Below, piece by piece: positions 24,330 through 35,745 of a DNA stretch of 64,000 nucleotides. Source of the DNA: Blastomyces gilchristii SLH14081 (taxonomy: Eukaryota > Ascomycota > Eurotiomycetes > Onygenales > Ajellomycetaceae); the NCBI RefSeq assembly GCF_000003855.2, contig NW_003101661.1:278073-342072 (forward strand). The letters are read 5' to 3'. The translations under genes were made by a program, and so were the position numbers. The number at the start of each line of letters is the position of its first letter. The first letter of the stretch is position 1. The notes beneath the pieces were generated by a model. The model made no database searches, was not told where the DNA came from, and saw nothing but the letters and a program-made list of their open reading frames with translations.

Positions 24330-27300
24330 TTAAGTTCATATTATAATCATAATATATACTCTGAATGAAGAGATATTAGTAAGATATCTACTTAACTTCA
24401 GAGTGAATACTAACTTCATATTCTATTTCTTTTCTTTGATAAAGAGTTGAAAGAAGATAGATCTGTCAGATTATATAAAATTTACTAATGAAATAAAATA
24501 TCACTGTTTTAATATAATTCAAGTGAAGTATGTAATCATAGATTTAGAAGAAATCTTTAAGAAGAGTAGTCTGCTTCTTCATATAGTTAATATTATAGAT
24601 AAGAACATTATTCTAAATCTCTTATAATTAAGAGAAAACAATTCTCTCATTGACTGAGTCACTCAGATATGACAGTACTGTCTTACTAATAAAGAGACAG
24701 TGATAGAGAAATCTGAAGAGTTTCATCAGAAGAATCTTGAGAAAAAGATTAAGTTAATATACTGTATAACAGATGATTGAGACTTGAGAATAGATAAAGA
24801 AGTTATTACTCTCACTACAAGCTTAATAGCAGTATTCATTATTAAAGATGAATATGTATAATGTCTCTTTACAGATTTTAAGAATGTCTTTTCAGAAAGA
24901 GAAGCAGTGAAGTTTCCTGATATCAAGATATAATATAAGATTTATCTTGAAAATAATGTAATAATGCTGTATAAGTCTCTTTACAATCTGTCTGTAAAGA
25001 AATTGAATGTTCTGTATAAATATCTTGAAGAAGTACAATCAAAGAACTGAATATATTTATCAAAGAGTTTGACAGAGATGTCTATACTCTTTGTATTCAA
25101 GAAGAATGATAGGCTACATCTATGTGTAGACTACAGAGATCTTAATAAGATAATAGTTAAGAATTACTATTCATTATCATTGATTAATGAGATGATCAAT
25201 CAGTTATCTGAAGCAAAGATATTCTCAAAGATTGATATACAGAATATCTATCATAGAATCAGAGTTAATAAAGATGATATTTGAAAAACAGCTTTTTATA
25301 TCAAGTATGATAATTTTGAATATTATGTTTTATCTTTTAATCTTTGTAATACTTCAGTCATCTTTCAGATTTATATAAATAAGATACTGCAGAGCCTTGT
25401 CAACATCTTCTATATAGTATATCTGAATGATATTCTAATCTTTTTAAAATCAGAGAAAGAATATGATACTCATGTTTAAGAAGTATTGAGTTGCTTGAGA
25501 CAGTATTAACTCTATATAAATACTGAAAAATGCTTATTCTATATACAGAAGATTGATTTCTTAGATTATATTATTGAGATGAATAACATTTCAATGAACA
25601 GAAGTTAGATCTCTGCTATTGAGAACTGACTGACACTGCAGATATACTGTGAGATACAGATGTTTCTAGAATTTGTAAATTTCTACAGATAATTCATCTA
25701 TATATATTCACAGATTACTGCTTCTCTTACAGATCTGTTAAAGAAAAGTGTGAAAGACAGAAAAATAGAACTGTTTATTCTCATTCAAGATATCATGCAG
25801 GTATTTACAGAATTGAAACAAGCTTTTATAGATGTTATAATGCTGAATCACTTTAATTCTGACTTATTCAGTCAGTGTGAGACTGATGCATTCAGAAATG
25901 AAGTCTGTAAAATCTTTTCACAGTTGACACTGAAGACTTTTCAATATTGAAAGAATTAGAAGATAATCATCTCTGAAGAAATAGATAATGAATTATCTAT
26001 AAGAGAAGACTTTTTTATAGAGTCTATAAGACACTGTAAATGAAGATCAGTGATCTTCTTCTTCAAGAAGTTATCACTCATGCAGAGAAGATATAATATT
26101 CATGATTAGAAGATGTTAATAATTGTTAAATTCTTTAAGATCTGATAATATTATCTTCAGAGTAGTAAGTACTCAGTGTAAGTTCTCACTGATCATGCAA
26201 ATCTGCATTACTTCTTAATAACAAAGAGCTTGACAGAATGTCAAGTCAGATGAGCAGAGCTGCTTTTAAAGTATGATTTCTATATCTGATACTGTTCAGG
26301 TCAGCTTAATCTTACTAATATAGTGTCTAAACAGTCTAATTATAATATCATTGATATGAAGAAGAATTCTATAAAAGAATCTCTGCTATCACTGCAGAAG
26401 AAGCTGGCTGCAGAGAGTTAGAGTTCTCTGAAGCTCAGAAACAGCACTGAAGAGACAGCTGCACAACTCAGTATAGAAGATGAAAGAAAATTCAGATTCT
26501 CACAGAGAACTGACACTGAAGATCATGAGCTTCTTATATTATATCTTACAATTATTAAATAAATAAAGAATGAAATAATCTACAATCTTTCAATCTGACT
26601 ACTTTTAAAATTCATTGATAAGTTATAGAAGAGAGATGTCTTTACTACAGCTTAAATTCAGAAGTTGAAGAAGAAAGAATCTGATTTGAACTTAAAAGAG
26701 ACAGACTCTGAGTGAGATAGTACTGCTAAGAAATCAAGTCACTGATAACTAGAAGAATATAAACTTCTACTGCTGAATAGTTCAGTCTTCATTTCTTATA
26801 GCAGAGTAATGTATCAGAAGTTATTAAGAATTTATTATAATAATTTTTATACAGAGTACTTCAGATTAGAGAAGACTGAGAAGCTTTTAAAATATAAATA
26901 TATTTAAGATAAGCTCTGAACAGATGTTAAAGAGTATATTGAAACTTACAATATCTATCAAAGAATAAAGATTCTGCAGTATAAGTAATACAGTAAGTTA
27001 ATATCACTGTCTGTTTCAAAGAACTTATGATAGAATCTATTAATAAATTTCATAGTTAATCTGCTGAAGTTAATAAGAGTTAAAGAATATAACTTAATTT
27101 TAGTTATTATTAACTACTTTATAAAGATGATCAGATATATCTCTACTTATAAAAAGATTAAAGTCTCTAAATTAACTGATCTATTTTTAGATACTATTAT
27201 TTATAATCACAGTGCTCTGAAATTATTAATAACAGATTGAGAATTCCTCTTCATTAGTAAATACTGATTGACTTTTTACTATTATCTTATAATAAGATGT

Positions 27301-28160
27301 CTTCTCAGTACTGCATTTCATCTGCAGACTGATAGTCAGACTGAATATCAGAATCAGACACTAGAACAGCATCTTCAAGCATTCTATTTATATTATTAGA
27401 ATGATTGACTTAAACATCTTCTAACTACTGAATTTATATATAATAATATAAAGAATACAATCTTAAAGATATCTCTCTTCTATACTTATTATGAATATAA
27501 TTCTTTATTACTCAGTGACATCATGAATAATATTCTGAAGAAGAGAATAGACAGTCAGAATATTAAATAGATATAGAGAATAGAGTATTTCTCAGTATTA
27601 GAAGTAAAAGCAAGATTGAAACTTTTAAATAAAATTCATAAGAAGACAGTGAAAAGCATTCATTATACTTAGAAGTAATAGATAAAATACTATAATTGAA
27701 AACATCTTCTGATAAAGTTCTTAATAGAGAATTAAGTACTACTTTCAGCAAAGAATATCAAGATAATAAGATTATATAAGAAGCTCAGTGAGTAATGACT
27801 AGAATCTTTCTTAGTAATAAGAGTGATAAGTAAGCAGATATATAAGTTGAAATTACTCACAGAATTGAAATCAATTCATTCTATTTTTCATATTTTCTAT
27901 TTAAAGCTTTATAAGTAATACTCTGAAATGAAGTCATCTCAGCTGAATAATATCAATATTAAGAGTGATACTGAATATCTTATAAAGAAAATATTGAATA
28001 AGTGAATATATTATAATAAGTTTCAATATCTTGTGAAATAAGAAGAATATTCATTATTAGAGAATTCATAAGAACTGCTTGAGTATTTGAACAATGCTGA
28101 GAAAGAGATTACAAGCTATGAGATAACTAGTAGAGACTGTCTTATTATATATCAGAGACA
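24330..28160 (+). pseudogene. pol remnant of B2 (PR-RT-RNase H-IN-chromodomain)
   Basis: The best-preserved RT of the B family is here. The open frame 25069-25284 carries the Ty3/Gypsy blocks FVFKKNDRLHLCVDYRDLNKI and FSKIDIQNIYHRIRV, and the reading continues to YLNDILIF near 25421, where the second Asp of YxDD is replaced by Asn. An RNase H-like frame lies at 25750-25950. An integrase remnant lies near 27040-27400 and a chromodomain near 27970-28110 (residues KFQYLVK-stop-EEYSLLENS-stop-ELLEYL). Confidence 0.8.
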
Positions 28161-28179
28161 TTGAGTAAGAAATGCTGCT

Positions 28180-29965
28180 TAAGACTTCTCATTTTTCTTA
28201 AAGAGTTTTTTAGAGATAATCTCACAGTGATGAGCTAGTGTCTTATAGACTCTGTAGTACTCTTCTTCTATTTTCTCTTAAAGAGTTTTTTAGAAGTTTA
28301 ATAAGACTATATAAGTATAAAATTCCTGAAGTAATTAGAGAAAAGAAATATTTGAAATCAATAAAAAAGATTAATATTATTAACTTATAAGCTGCTACTA
28401 TTCTAGTGAGGCTGCAGCCTGCTGAAAAAGTAAAAAGAAGAAATCTCAGAGTCTACTCATTAATAATTATACTCTTATCAAACTCATTCTTCACTGTTGA
28501 AGTCTCTGATACTGATATCTTTATCTATTAAGAAGTTAGCACTGTGACACTGCAGAGAAGCATGCTGCAGAAGAGTATAAAAGATACTGAAAGTATCAAC
28601 TTATTAACTTATAAAGTATCTCAGTTATCTATTTCAACTGAAGTGAGATTCTCTTCAATCAGTGATTGATCTCTGCAGTACTTTTAATAATGATACTGAT
28701 TAATCTCTTCTTAAGATTAGTTATTCTGAGATGTTTTTTCATCTCAGAGACTCATACTTTTATCTCTTTTTACAGATGAGTAAGAAAGACCTTCTCAGTC
28801 TTGACAGAATCTGTTAATACTTAAAGCTTCAAGACTCTCACTCTGTACTGCTTGAGTATCTAGACTTCTTATCAGAGTTAACATGATATCTTTCTGTGAG
28901 ATAATACTTACAGAGAGATAGAAGTTATTATTACAGATATAATAGAAACAATGAGAGTGAGAGAAGAAACAGGTATATAAAATCCTCTCTTTCTTCAGCT
29001 GCTTAATACAGTGCAGACAAGTAGCAGTACTGATCAGAGATTATATCAGAGCCTTCTTACAGAGAGAAGATAAAGAAACTGCAGAACTCTGCAGACTTAA
29101 CTCAGTAGTATTCTGAGCAGGACTCAGACATATCACAGAAGAGGAACTACAGATTAAGCTTCTCAGAGTTACTGTTTCTAAAATCAAGCTCTTTTCAGAT
29201 TTCTCTCTGAATGATTATACAGAGTCATATATCACTGTATTAACTGAGAAGAAGAGCAGTGTCACAATAGCAGTGAAGAGAGCAGAGAACAGATCAGACA
29301 CAGACACATCAGTCAGTAGAAGAGATAACACTTCACTGCAAGATATAGTAACTTTCATCACAGCTGTAAGAGATGTAGAAGAAGAAGAAGATGTGATAAT
29401 AAAAGTAATACTCTCACAGCTCATTGATGTCACTGTCTTTATCTTCAACCTGACTTTCTTAACAGTCACAGAGATTATAGCTGCACTATAAAGATATTTA
29501 CTCACTAGAAAACATCAGAATAAGTTCTTTATTATTCTTCAAGAATGATACTCTCATACACTCACTATTATAATTAAGAGAGAGAAGAAAAATATTTCAT
29601 AGAGAGAGAAAATCTTTTTAAAAAAATTCTATTACTACTGTTAACTTTATCTCTAAAATATATCACTTTTACAGAGAATTTTATATATAGAATAAAATAT
29701 AATAAGAGATCTGTAAGTCACTTATTAACTATATTTTTCTCATTTTAAATTAATATATAAGAAACTCACTTATTACATGTTTAATTTGAATAAAGATGAA
29801 TAAAGAAAGATCTACACAGTCAGCAGAAAAACTCATCTATTTCTTTATATTATATACAGTATATACACTGTCAATTGATTGATAACTGTTGCTATACAAC
29901 AAAGATAATTTCTAATTCAGTAAATCTTGAGAATATAGAAACTATACTTTTAAAGAGAAGAGTAT
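28180..29965. other. Long non-pol tail of B2
   Basis: Colinear with 10480-12250 of B1. It contains the antisense frame 29215-29505. No other recognisable domain. Confidence 0.55.
29215..29505 (-). pseudogene. Antisense ORF remnant in the B2 tail
   Basis: A 96-codon minus-strand frame related to the B1 frame at 11512-11790. Shared blocks are VTVKKVRLK, SMSCES and SDLFSAL. The length differences between the copies are in-frame. Function unknown. The overlapping plus frame 29273-29491 is the alternative reading. Confidence 0.35.
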
Positions 29966-30509
29966 TATCACACTTCTAACTGTATCAAGACTCTGTTACA
30001 GTTTCACACAGCTTATTACTTTTATATAAATAATTTCATTTATTCTGCAGACTATCTGAATCAGTTTTCAACTACTTTATAATATTATTCAGATATATTA
30101 TAGAAAGATCTGATTGATAAATATAAGAATCTTACTTTTATATAAGATCAGCAGATTACTTTTTCTTAGCAGTAAGATATCACTAAGATATCACTTCAGC
30201 TATTCTCACTTATAAAATAAGAGAAGGTATCTGCTCATTATCTATATAGAATAACTAGATACTGACTTCTTATAAAAGATGTCAGTGATTTGTTTTTTCT
30301 TCTACTGAAATATATACAAGAGTTACTATGTGTTTCATATAATATTCTTAGTATACTAAGTATTATATCTGTGATATCTCTGCAATAACTCTGTAGTCTA
30401 CAAGCTCACTATTTAAGTAAGATAGTCAAGCTCACTTATACAGCTTCTTAAATAACTATCTTTATATAACACTGCTGACTAGTCACCGCTTTGATTTCAT
30501 CACATTACA
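29966..30509 (+). repeat. 3' LTR of B2
   Basis: Starts TATCACACTTCTAAC (mutated TGTCACGCTCCCGGC) and ends CATCACATTACA, followed by the TSD copy TAAAT. Confidence 0.87.
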
Positions 30510-30589
30510 TAAATAAACAGATAAATTCATATAGAATATAAAAAGATGTTTTACAGAATTTTAAAATATATTAAGATAAAAATATTTAA

Positions 30590-31160
30590 TAATTAATTTT
30601 AAATTGATTTTAAATTGATTCTGAATTGATTCTGAATTAATTATAGTAATAAAAATAAATTTAATCTATATATTTAAGTAATTAATAATTGATTGAAAAT
30701 CAGTTGATAATTAATTCAGTACTATTATTAAATTCAAGAATAATTTCAGTATTAAATTAATTTTGAATTGATTTTGAATTGATTCTGAATTAATTGTTAA
30801 TTAATTATAGTAATAAAATAAATTCAATCTGTATATTTAAGTAATTAACAATTGATTGAAAATCAGTTAATAATTAATTCAGTGTTATTATTAAATTCAA
30901 GAATAATTTCAGTATTAAATTGATTTTGAATTGATTTTGAATTGATTTTAAATTGATTCTGAATTAATTATTAATTAATTATAGTAATAAAATAAATTCA
31001 ATCTGTATATTTAAGTAATTAACAATTGATTGAAAATCAGTTGATAATTAATTCAGTGTAAATTATATAAATACTTACTTTATTATTAAATTCAAGAATA
31101 ATTTCAGTATTAAATTGATTTTAAATTGATTTTGAATTGATTGTAGAATTGATGATAAAT
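30590..31160 (+). repeat. AT-rich tandem array inside E
   Basis: At least three units of about 163-174 bp. The landmark GATTGAAAATCAGTT starts at 30691, 30854 and 31028. Each unit also contains a short sub-repeat of TTGAATTGATTT type, which varies in copy number and explains the unequal periods. Confidence 0.8.
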
Positions 31161-31207
31161 AATTAAGAAAGAAAGAGTGGTTTCAAATTATAAGAAAAGA
31201 TGTATTG

Positions 31208-31297
31208 AGCGAGGTCAGGTAGTGGCATGGGCCACATTTGCGAGGTCAGCTTACATAACGAGGTCAAGTGGCGCACTTAGCGAGGTCAAGTTTTCTG
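31208..31297 (-). repeat. Right terminal inverted repeat of E with four CGAGGTCA units
   Basis: CGAGGTCA occurs at 31210, 31241, 31259 and 31281, all in the same orientation, and the repeat ends GTTTTCTG. Direct subterminal repeats like this are typical transposase-binding arrays, but no protein is known here. Confidence 0.65.
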
Positions 31298-31397
31298 CTT
31301 CCTGCGTCGATACGGACTACGGAGTATCTGCTTGAAAGTTCATTAGTACTTAAATACTTGCATGCTATTATCTACTGTCTAGCAACGGTAGAGGGAA

Positions 31398-33050
31398 ATG
31401 ATGAGATGTCAGCAACTGTTCGTTTTTCATTACTGTGCCCCATGCCTTCGCGCACAACGTCTACGGCCAGGTTCTCGCCATGAACGCATTATCCGAACAA
31501 GGGCATTCTCTGCTGGGCTAAGAGGTGTTTCGCAACATGAACAAACTCAATCAAGAGAGAGTGGCCAAGAGAAACGAGATGGGATATCCAGTGCAGAGGA
31601 GGGCGCAATGTCAAGAATGCTATCCTTAATGGCGGACGAATCGATGTTAGAAGGCGGGAGATCCTCCCGCAAAAACATGCAAGAGGCAGGCTTCTCCGAA
31701 GAGTTGAAAAAGAAGCTAGAGGAGAGGATTGCAGAGAGTACTTTTCGAAATGAGAATGCTGCTGCGTTCTCTCTTGTCAATATGCCGGTATGAAACATTT
31801 ATACTTACTACAGGTTCAAGCCTGTTTGGAACTTTTACCGCCGTACAATTTTTGCCGCTCATATTATATTGTAACAATAGAATAACCGTCACAGGCCAGT
31901 GCCGGCAGAGGAACCCAAGATATCGCTGCAGCGGCTCCGTGGACAGGGACCGAATCCATCCACGACGCCTCACTCCGGATGCTACACGATGCAAGCAAGC
32001 CAATACGAGTCCCATTTAAGCCCCCGCAGCCCGGTCCGAAGAACCTGCTCCCAACGGTGAAAAAGTCCATATCATCGAGCGAGCGCCTCGCCGCCGCTCG
32101 CGATCGCACATCCACCTACGCCCTAAGTCGGGACCCCAACATGTCCGAACGGGAGCGCGAAGCGATCCGTAGAGAACTACAAGAGCGATTCACGCCTGGC
32201 GCGCGCGCGATCACACCTCATGGACTTAGCTCGCTGGCAAACGAGCGCATCGAAGATGCAATCGCCCGTGGCCAGTTCCGGAATATCCAACGCGGCAAGG
32301 GAATCAACACTGAACGTGATCACAACGCAAGCAGCCCCTATATCGACACGACAGAATACCTGCTGAATAAGATTATTCAGAAACAGGAAGTTACCCCACC
32401 ATGGATTGAGAAGCAACAGGAGGTAGCGAAAGAGGTTGATCGGTTTCGGAGGCGGTTGCGTAGTGATTGGAAGAGACACGCTGTGCGGCTCATTGCAAGC
32501 CAGGGTGGATCACTGGAAAGTCAGATTCAGCGAGCGCGGGGTTATGCCGCTGCGGAAGTACGGTTGGGCAATAACGGACAGAATACGTCGCATACGGCAG
32601 AAACCAATGCAAAAGCACCCGAATCCCATAACAACTCCTCCGCATCTCAACATCTCCCATCTGTCCCACCACTGCGAGATGCCGACTACCTAAAAATCGA
32701 ACAGGCATACCATAACCCTGACAGTTAAAAACCTCAATGCACTAATAAGGTCCTACAACCTTATGGCTCCCCCCGTTGCTCAGAAACCCTACCTGAAACT
32801 CGAGCGTGAATTGCTCTCCTGCTACGCGGACGTGGCGCCGTCTCTACCAGGCGAACTGCAACGGAGAGCAACAGAGAAGTTACGCAATTCGACTCGTAGT
32901 ATTCCACCAGGGCTCCATGAGTCCGGTTTACTTAAAAGTCTATCTCTGACGCAAAACGTGCGGCTTCATGAGGAGAATCCGTCCAAGCGGTATGGATTTA
33001 AACAATTCTGGCGAGATCTATGGAACCGGAATGATACTGCGACCGGCTAA
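31398..33050 (+). CDS. DUF1992 / DNAJC28-like protein, one intron, apparent frameshift
   Basis: Exon 1 is 31398-31787 and starts MMRCQQLFVFHYCAPCLR, an Arg-rich N-terminus with no acidic residues that fits a mitochondrial presequence. The intron is 31788-31894 (GTATGA...ACAG, 107 bp) and exon 2 starts at 31895 with ASAGRGTQDIAAA. Exon 2 carries the DUF1992 core, with the blocks LANERIEDAIARGQFRN, TTEYLLNKIIQKQE and TPPWIEKQQEV (32232-32430). This domain is found in human DNAJC28 and bacterial YhdN-type proteins, and its function is poorly known. The phase ends in TAA at 32726. The conserved C-terminal part (NLMAPPVAQKPYL to the end at 33050) continues in another phase. One extra C in the CCC at 32716-32718 explains the break: it is either a real inactivating mutation or a base-call error. 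No splice pair removes it without losing conserved residues. The gene begins about 100 bp from element E. Confidence 0.85.
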
Positions 33051-33655
33051 ACTCACATGGATTCTATGCACTCTAGAACAGGTAATTGGAGCAGCAATTT
33101 CTTAGGTCATTGTACATTTGATTTAGGACACTGTGCCTTACAGGGGGTGGTATGTGCGTTCCAGGGTGTCTTTGAAATGAATCTCATGAGCGATGGTCGT
33201 GTTTGTATGAATTTGACCATTCGATGACCATTTGATGTTGGCAAAAGGTGTGTTGGGAGGTTAAGGGTAAAGGAACTGTGTGCTTTGATCGAAGAAGGCA
33301 GGGAAAGGCGGCAAAAGTCATAATGATCATTTCTGTTGTGCCCGGCACTCCTTTCAAGACAGAGTATTGCAAAGGCAACGCAAATTCCGCGATATTTATC
33401 GGTCCCAAAAAACCGCAGGTTGGGATACCCTAGCGCGTAGGTGAGAGAATATGGGATCTAGTCTGCTGCTCCGAACTGCCAATGGGTGTCAAGCCTAAGG
33501 AATAAGCAGGCGTCAAAATCATAGCCTTATGCTCTGCTAGGCACACGCCAAACGTACGAAAAGGAGAAACAGATGTCAAGCACGTAAGAAACGACAGAGC
33601 CGAGCGAGTGGACTTAGGGTGGGGGATAATTGATAATTGATATCTTGAACATGCT
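33051..33655. other. Intergenic region, no gene seen
   Basis: Ordinary composition. It lies between the 3' ends of two convergent genes, so it probably holds their 3' UTRs and terminators. Small frames here (33184-33433) look spurious. Confidence 0.6.
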
Positions 33656-34528
33656 TTACACGAGCACGATTACCACATCCTCATCATCGTCATCCCCATC
33701 AGCATATGGCGGCGGTGCGGAAATCATTGCAGCGTCCTTCTCATTATGCTCTCTCACTTCGTTCTCATGATCCCGTCGGAACTTATAACAACCCCACCAT
33801 AGGCGTATGACAGAGTAAGCGGAATTTAAACACAAAGCCATTGACATTGCTGCATATACGGTGGCCGCGTCTAGTCTGGCAAAATCTTGGGGACTAGAAA
33901 TACCAGAATCCGTGCTTTCAAGCGAGGGTTTCGGGGGCAATATAGAACTCAAAACAGGGCCATCGTGAACTCCGTAAACCAGAAGTACGCCTGTTACATG
34001 GAATACAGAACCCAATAAAGCACGGGCAAATGCTGCATCTTGCTTTCTTCGTGGAGAGTTGTCTGGCGATCCGGCGTCATCATTGGACGGAATAGACGGA
34101 TCTTGCACTTCATTTTCATCGTCACCATAGGCTGTGAAGTGATTCCGCGGCACAAGATGGAGAGCAATCGGTACCATAAGGACAGGAATGGCAAGAATTT
34201 GCATCGTAACCCAACATATCAGGACCAGTTTGGTGGCCGCAGAGTCGCGCAAGGACGCACTCCAGTCCGAGGCGGGATCGGCAATCGAGAATAACGATCT
34301 CGATTTCACCGCGGCAGAGACTGTAGCACGGAGGGGGATAATAAAAGGACGCCATGGAATTTTTGGGTAGTCGTTTTTGGGCCAACCAGCTTGTGCCATA
34401 TCTGAATCGCCAAAAGGGAGCCGCGATACCACCTCCAAATCCCCAACCCAGACCTCGTTTACCGCGTTCCCTGGTTCGAAGAAATTGGGGGAGCGGACAC
34501 CAGTGACTGCTGAGACTTTATTCCCCAT
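33656..34528 (-). CDS. Three-helix membrane protein of unknown function
   Basis: I chose the internal ATG at 34528 because it gives MGNKVSAVTG. The upstream in-frame ATG at 34576 adds 16 hydrophobic residues of no obvious role. Glycine at position 2 and Ser at position 6 would fit N-myristoylation (inference). The protein is 290 residues. Predicted helices lie at about 100-126 (KLVLICWVTMQILAIPVL), 171-197 (ALLGSVFHVTGVLLVYGV) and 222-246 (AATVYAAMSMALCLNSAYSV). Between the first two is an acidic, Pro/Ser-rich loop (DDENEVQDPSIPSNDDAGSP). The C-terminus has a PPPY motif followed by an acidic run (DGDDDDED), a possible WW-domain ligand. I do not recognise the family. It is a single exon with normal base composition. 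Confidence 0.7.
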   Translation of the reverse strand: MGNKVSAVTGVRSPNFFEPGNAVNEVWVGDLEVVSRLPFGDSDMAQAGWPKNDYPKIPWRPFIIPLRATVSAAVKSRSLFSIADPASDWSASLRDSAATKLVLICWVTMQILAIPVLMVPIALHLVPRNHFTAYGDDENEVQDPSIPSNDDAGSPDNSPRRKQDAAFARALLGSVFHVTGVLLVYGVHDGPVLSSILPPKPSLESTDSGISSPQDFARLDAATVYAAMSMALCLNSAYSVIRLWWGCYKFRRDHENEVREHNEKDAAMISAPPPYADGDDDDEDVVIVLV

Positions 34529-34844
34529 GATGCGAAGGAGGTCAATGGGGCACTTGCAAAAGAAAAAATATATCAATCAAAAGAGTGTTGATGGGTAAAT
34601 AAGGAGTATACGGATTATCAAATAGCGAACGTATCTTGCTCTCCTCCTCTGCTTGGGTAGCAGACTAGGGGGAATTGCTTCATCACACTTGGGATGCAGC
34701 ATCCATGGATGGATCGGGCGTGGGCAAAGAAATCAACAAGCAGAAGTTTTTCTGCTGTTCAATACATCTCGAAAACTCTTGCGGCAGGCATCATCCATGT
34801 TTCTTGTCCACGCAACAGCGCCAGGCAAGCACGGCCATGTATGT

Positions 34845-34935
34845 ATGTAATGTACAGTACCTAGGTAGTTTAGACATTCCCTCAGAGAATGTATGTACTG
34901 TACATGTACATGTACAGTCTGTACCTGTACCTGCG
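34845..34935 (+). repeat. TGTACA/GTACCTG-rich short repeats
   Basis: The palindromic hexamer TGTACA and the related GTACCT recur (ATGTACAGTACCTAGGTAG, CTGTACATGTACATGTACAG, GTACCTGTACCTG). It could be a microsatellite or a cluster of transcription-factor sites upstream of the minus-strand gene. The sequence alone does not decide. Confidence 0.4.
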
Positions 34936-35704
34936 TAGAAATATATAAAAAGTTACACTGTAAAAATCATGTCTTGCCATGCCATGCGGCTCCGCAGTCC
35001 CAACCGGCTCAGGCTGCGCTGAAGCTGTAGTTAACTCTCAATCTATCCATATATAGCCCCTGCCCTCGACCCAACAGAGCAATTTGGATCGAGAGTTCAT
35101 TGTTTGGATCCACTCACATCCTGGCAGCAGAGATCCAAACACATACGCTATACCTCCGTCGCTTGATGTTGCATAGGTAGAAGAAATGGTAGTAGTGGAC
35201 TAGGAGTCGAGGGAACACACGCATCACCAGATCCGCCGCCTTGTTCTACAACTGGCAATACAGTAAATCAGCTGTGGAAGACTCGCACACCCTCAGGCGA
35301 GGCTGCAGCTGGGGTATCTCCTCATCTCTTCATGAAAATCAAGTAGCAAGGCAAATTAGTCCAAGAGCAACAACTCTGCATTAGTTGGGCCTGGTGAGAT
35401 GATAGGGTTTTTGCCGCGCGGTATTTCATCGTCTTGGATACTGAACCTCCCTGTTCATTTGTTTTACAAGACGTCTCGCGCGCCGGAAGAGGGCTATGTG
35501 GAATTCAACAAGATGCTAGCAGCCAAAAAGATGTATTTAGTTGGTCTATCACAAACATTCCACACCTCAGCCTAAATCAGGCCAACCCCGATCGCCTCTC
35601 CATGCCCCAGAGGAGATGGCATTTTGCAGGCGGGTGCGTACATTTCTTCCTCCAATGCCCACGGCCCATCATCGGCCCGCAGTGAAAACAATGTGAGGTG
35701 TGAC

Positions 35705-35745
35705 CGTGTGAGTGCAAAAGGGACTAGTGTGACGGATCATGCCTG
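35705..35745 (+). repeat. Possible relic of a family-A polypurine tract and LTR start
   Basis: AAAAGGGACTAGTGTGACGG resembles GAGGGACTAATGTGACAGG at the A1 3' LTR boundary (16651-16668). After about 25 bases I cannot extend the similarity. It could be a decayed solo fragment of a related element or a chance match. Confidence 0.25.

Larger units (their letters stand above)
22686..30509 (+). mobile_element. Ty3/Gypsy chromovirus B2
   Basis: LTRs at 22686-23229 and 29966-30509, both 544 bp, are flanked by a perfect TSD TAAAT (22681-22685 and 30510-30514). It is colinear with B1: gag, protease/RT/RNase H, integrase, chromodomain, long tail, 3' LTR. It is 7,824 bp long. Stops are RIP-type. It sits inside element E, not inside another LTR element. 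Confidence 0.9.
22511..31297. mobile_element. Inverted-repeat DNA element E, split by B2
   Basis: The left end CAGAAAACTTGACCTCACTA and the right end (reverse complement CAGAAAACTTGACCTCGCTA) form inverted repeats of about 80-90 bp (22511-22595 and 31208-31297). The repeats contain several copies of CGAGGTCA (or TGACCTCG). Without B2 the element is about 960 bp. It has no transposase frame, and its interior is an AT-rich tandem array. It is probably a non-autonomous DNA transposon. Superfamily is unknown. Confidence 0.6.

Noticed and set aside
30590..31160. A CRISPR-like array or an origin of replication
   Set aside because: The units are long and contiguous with no unique spacers, and the AT-rich array lies within a transposon. 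CRISPR is not expected in a fungus.
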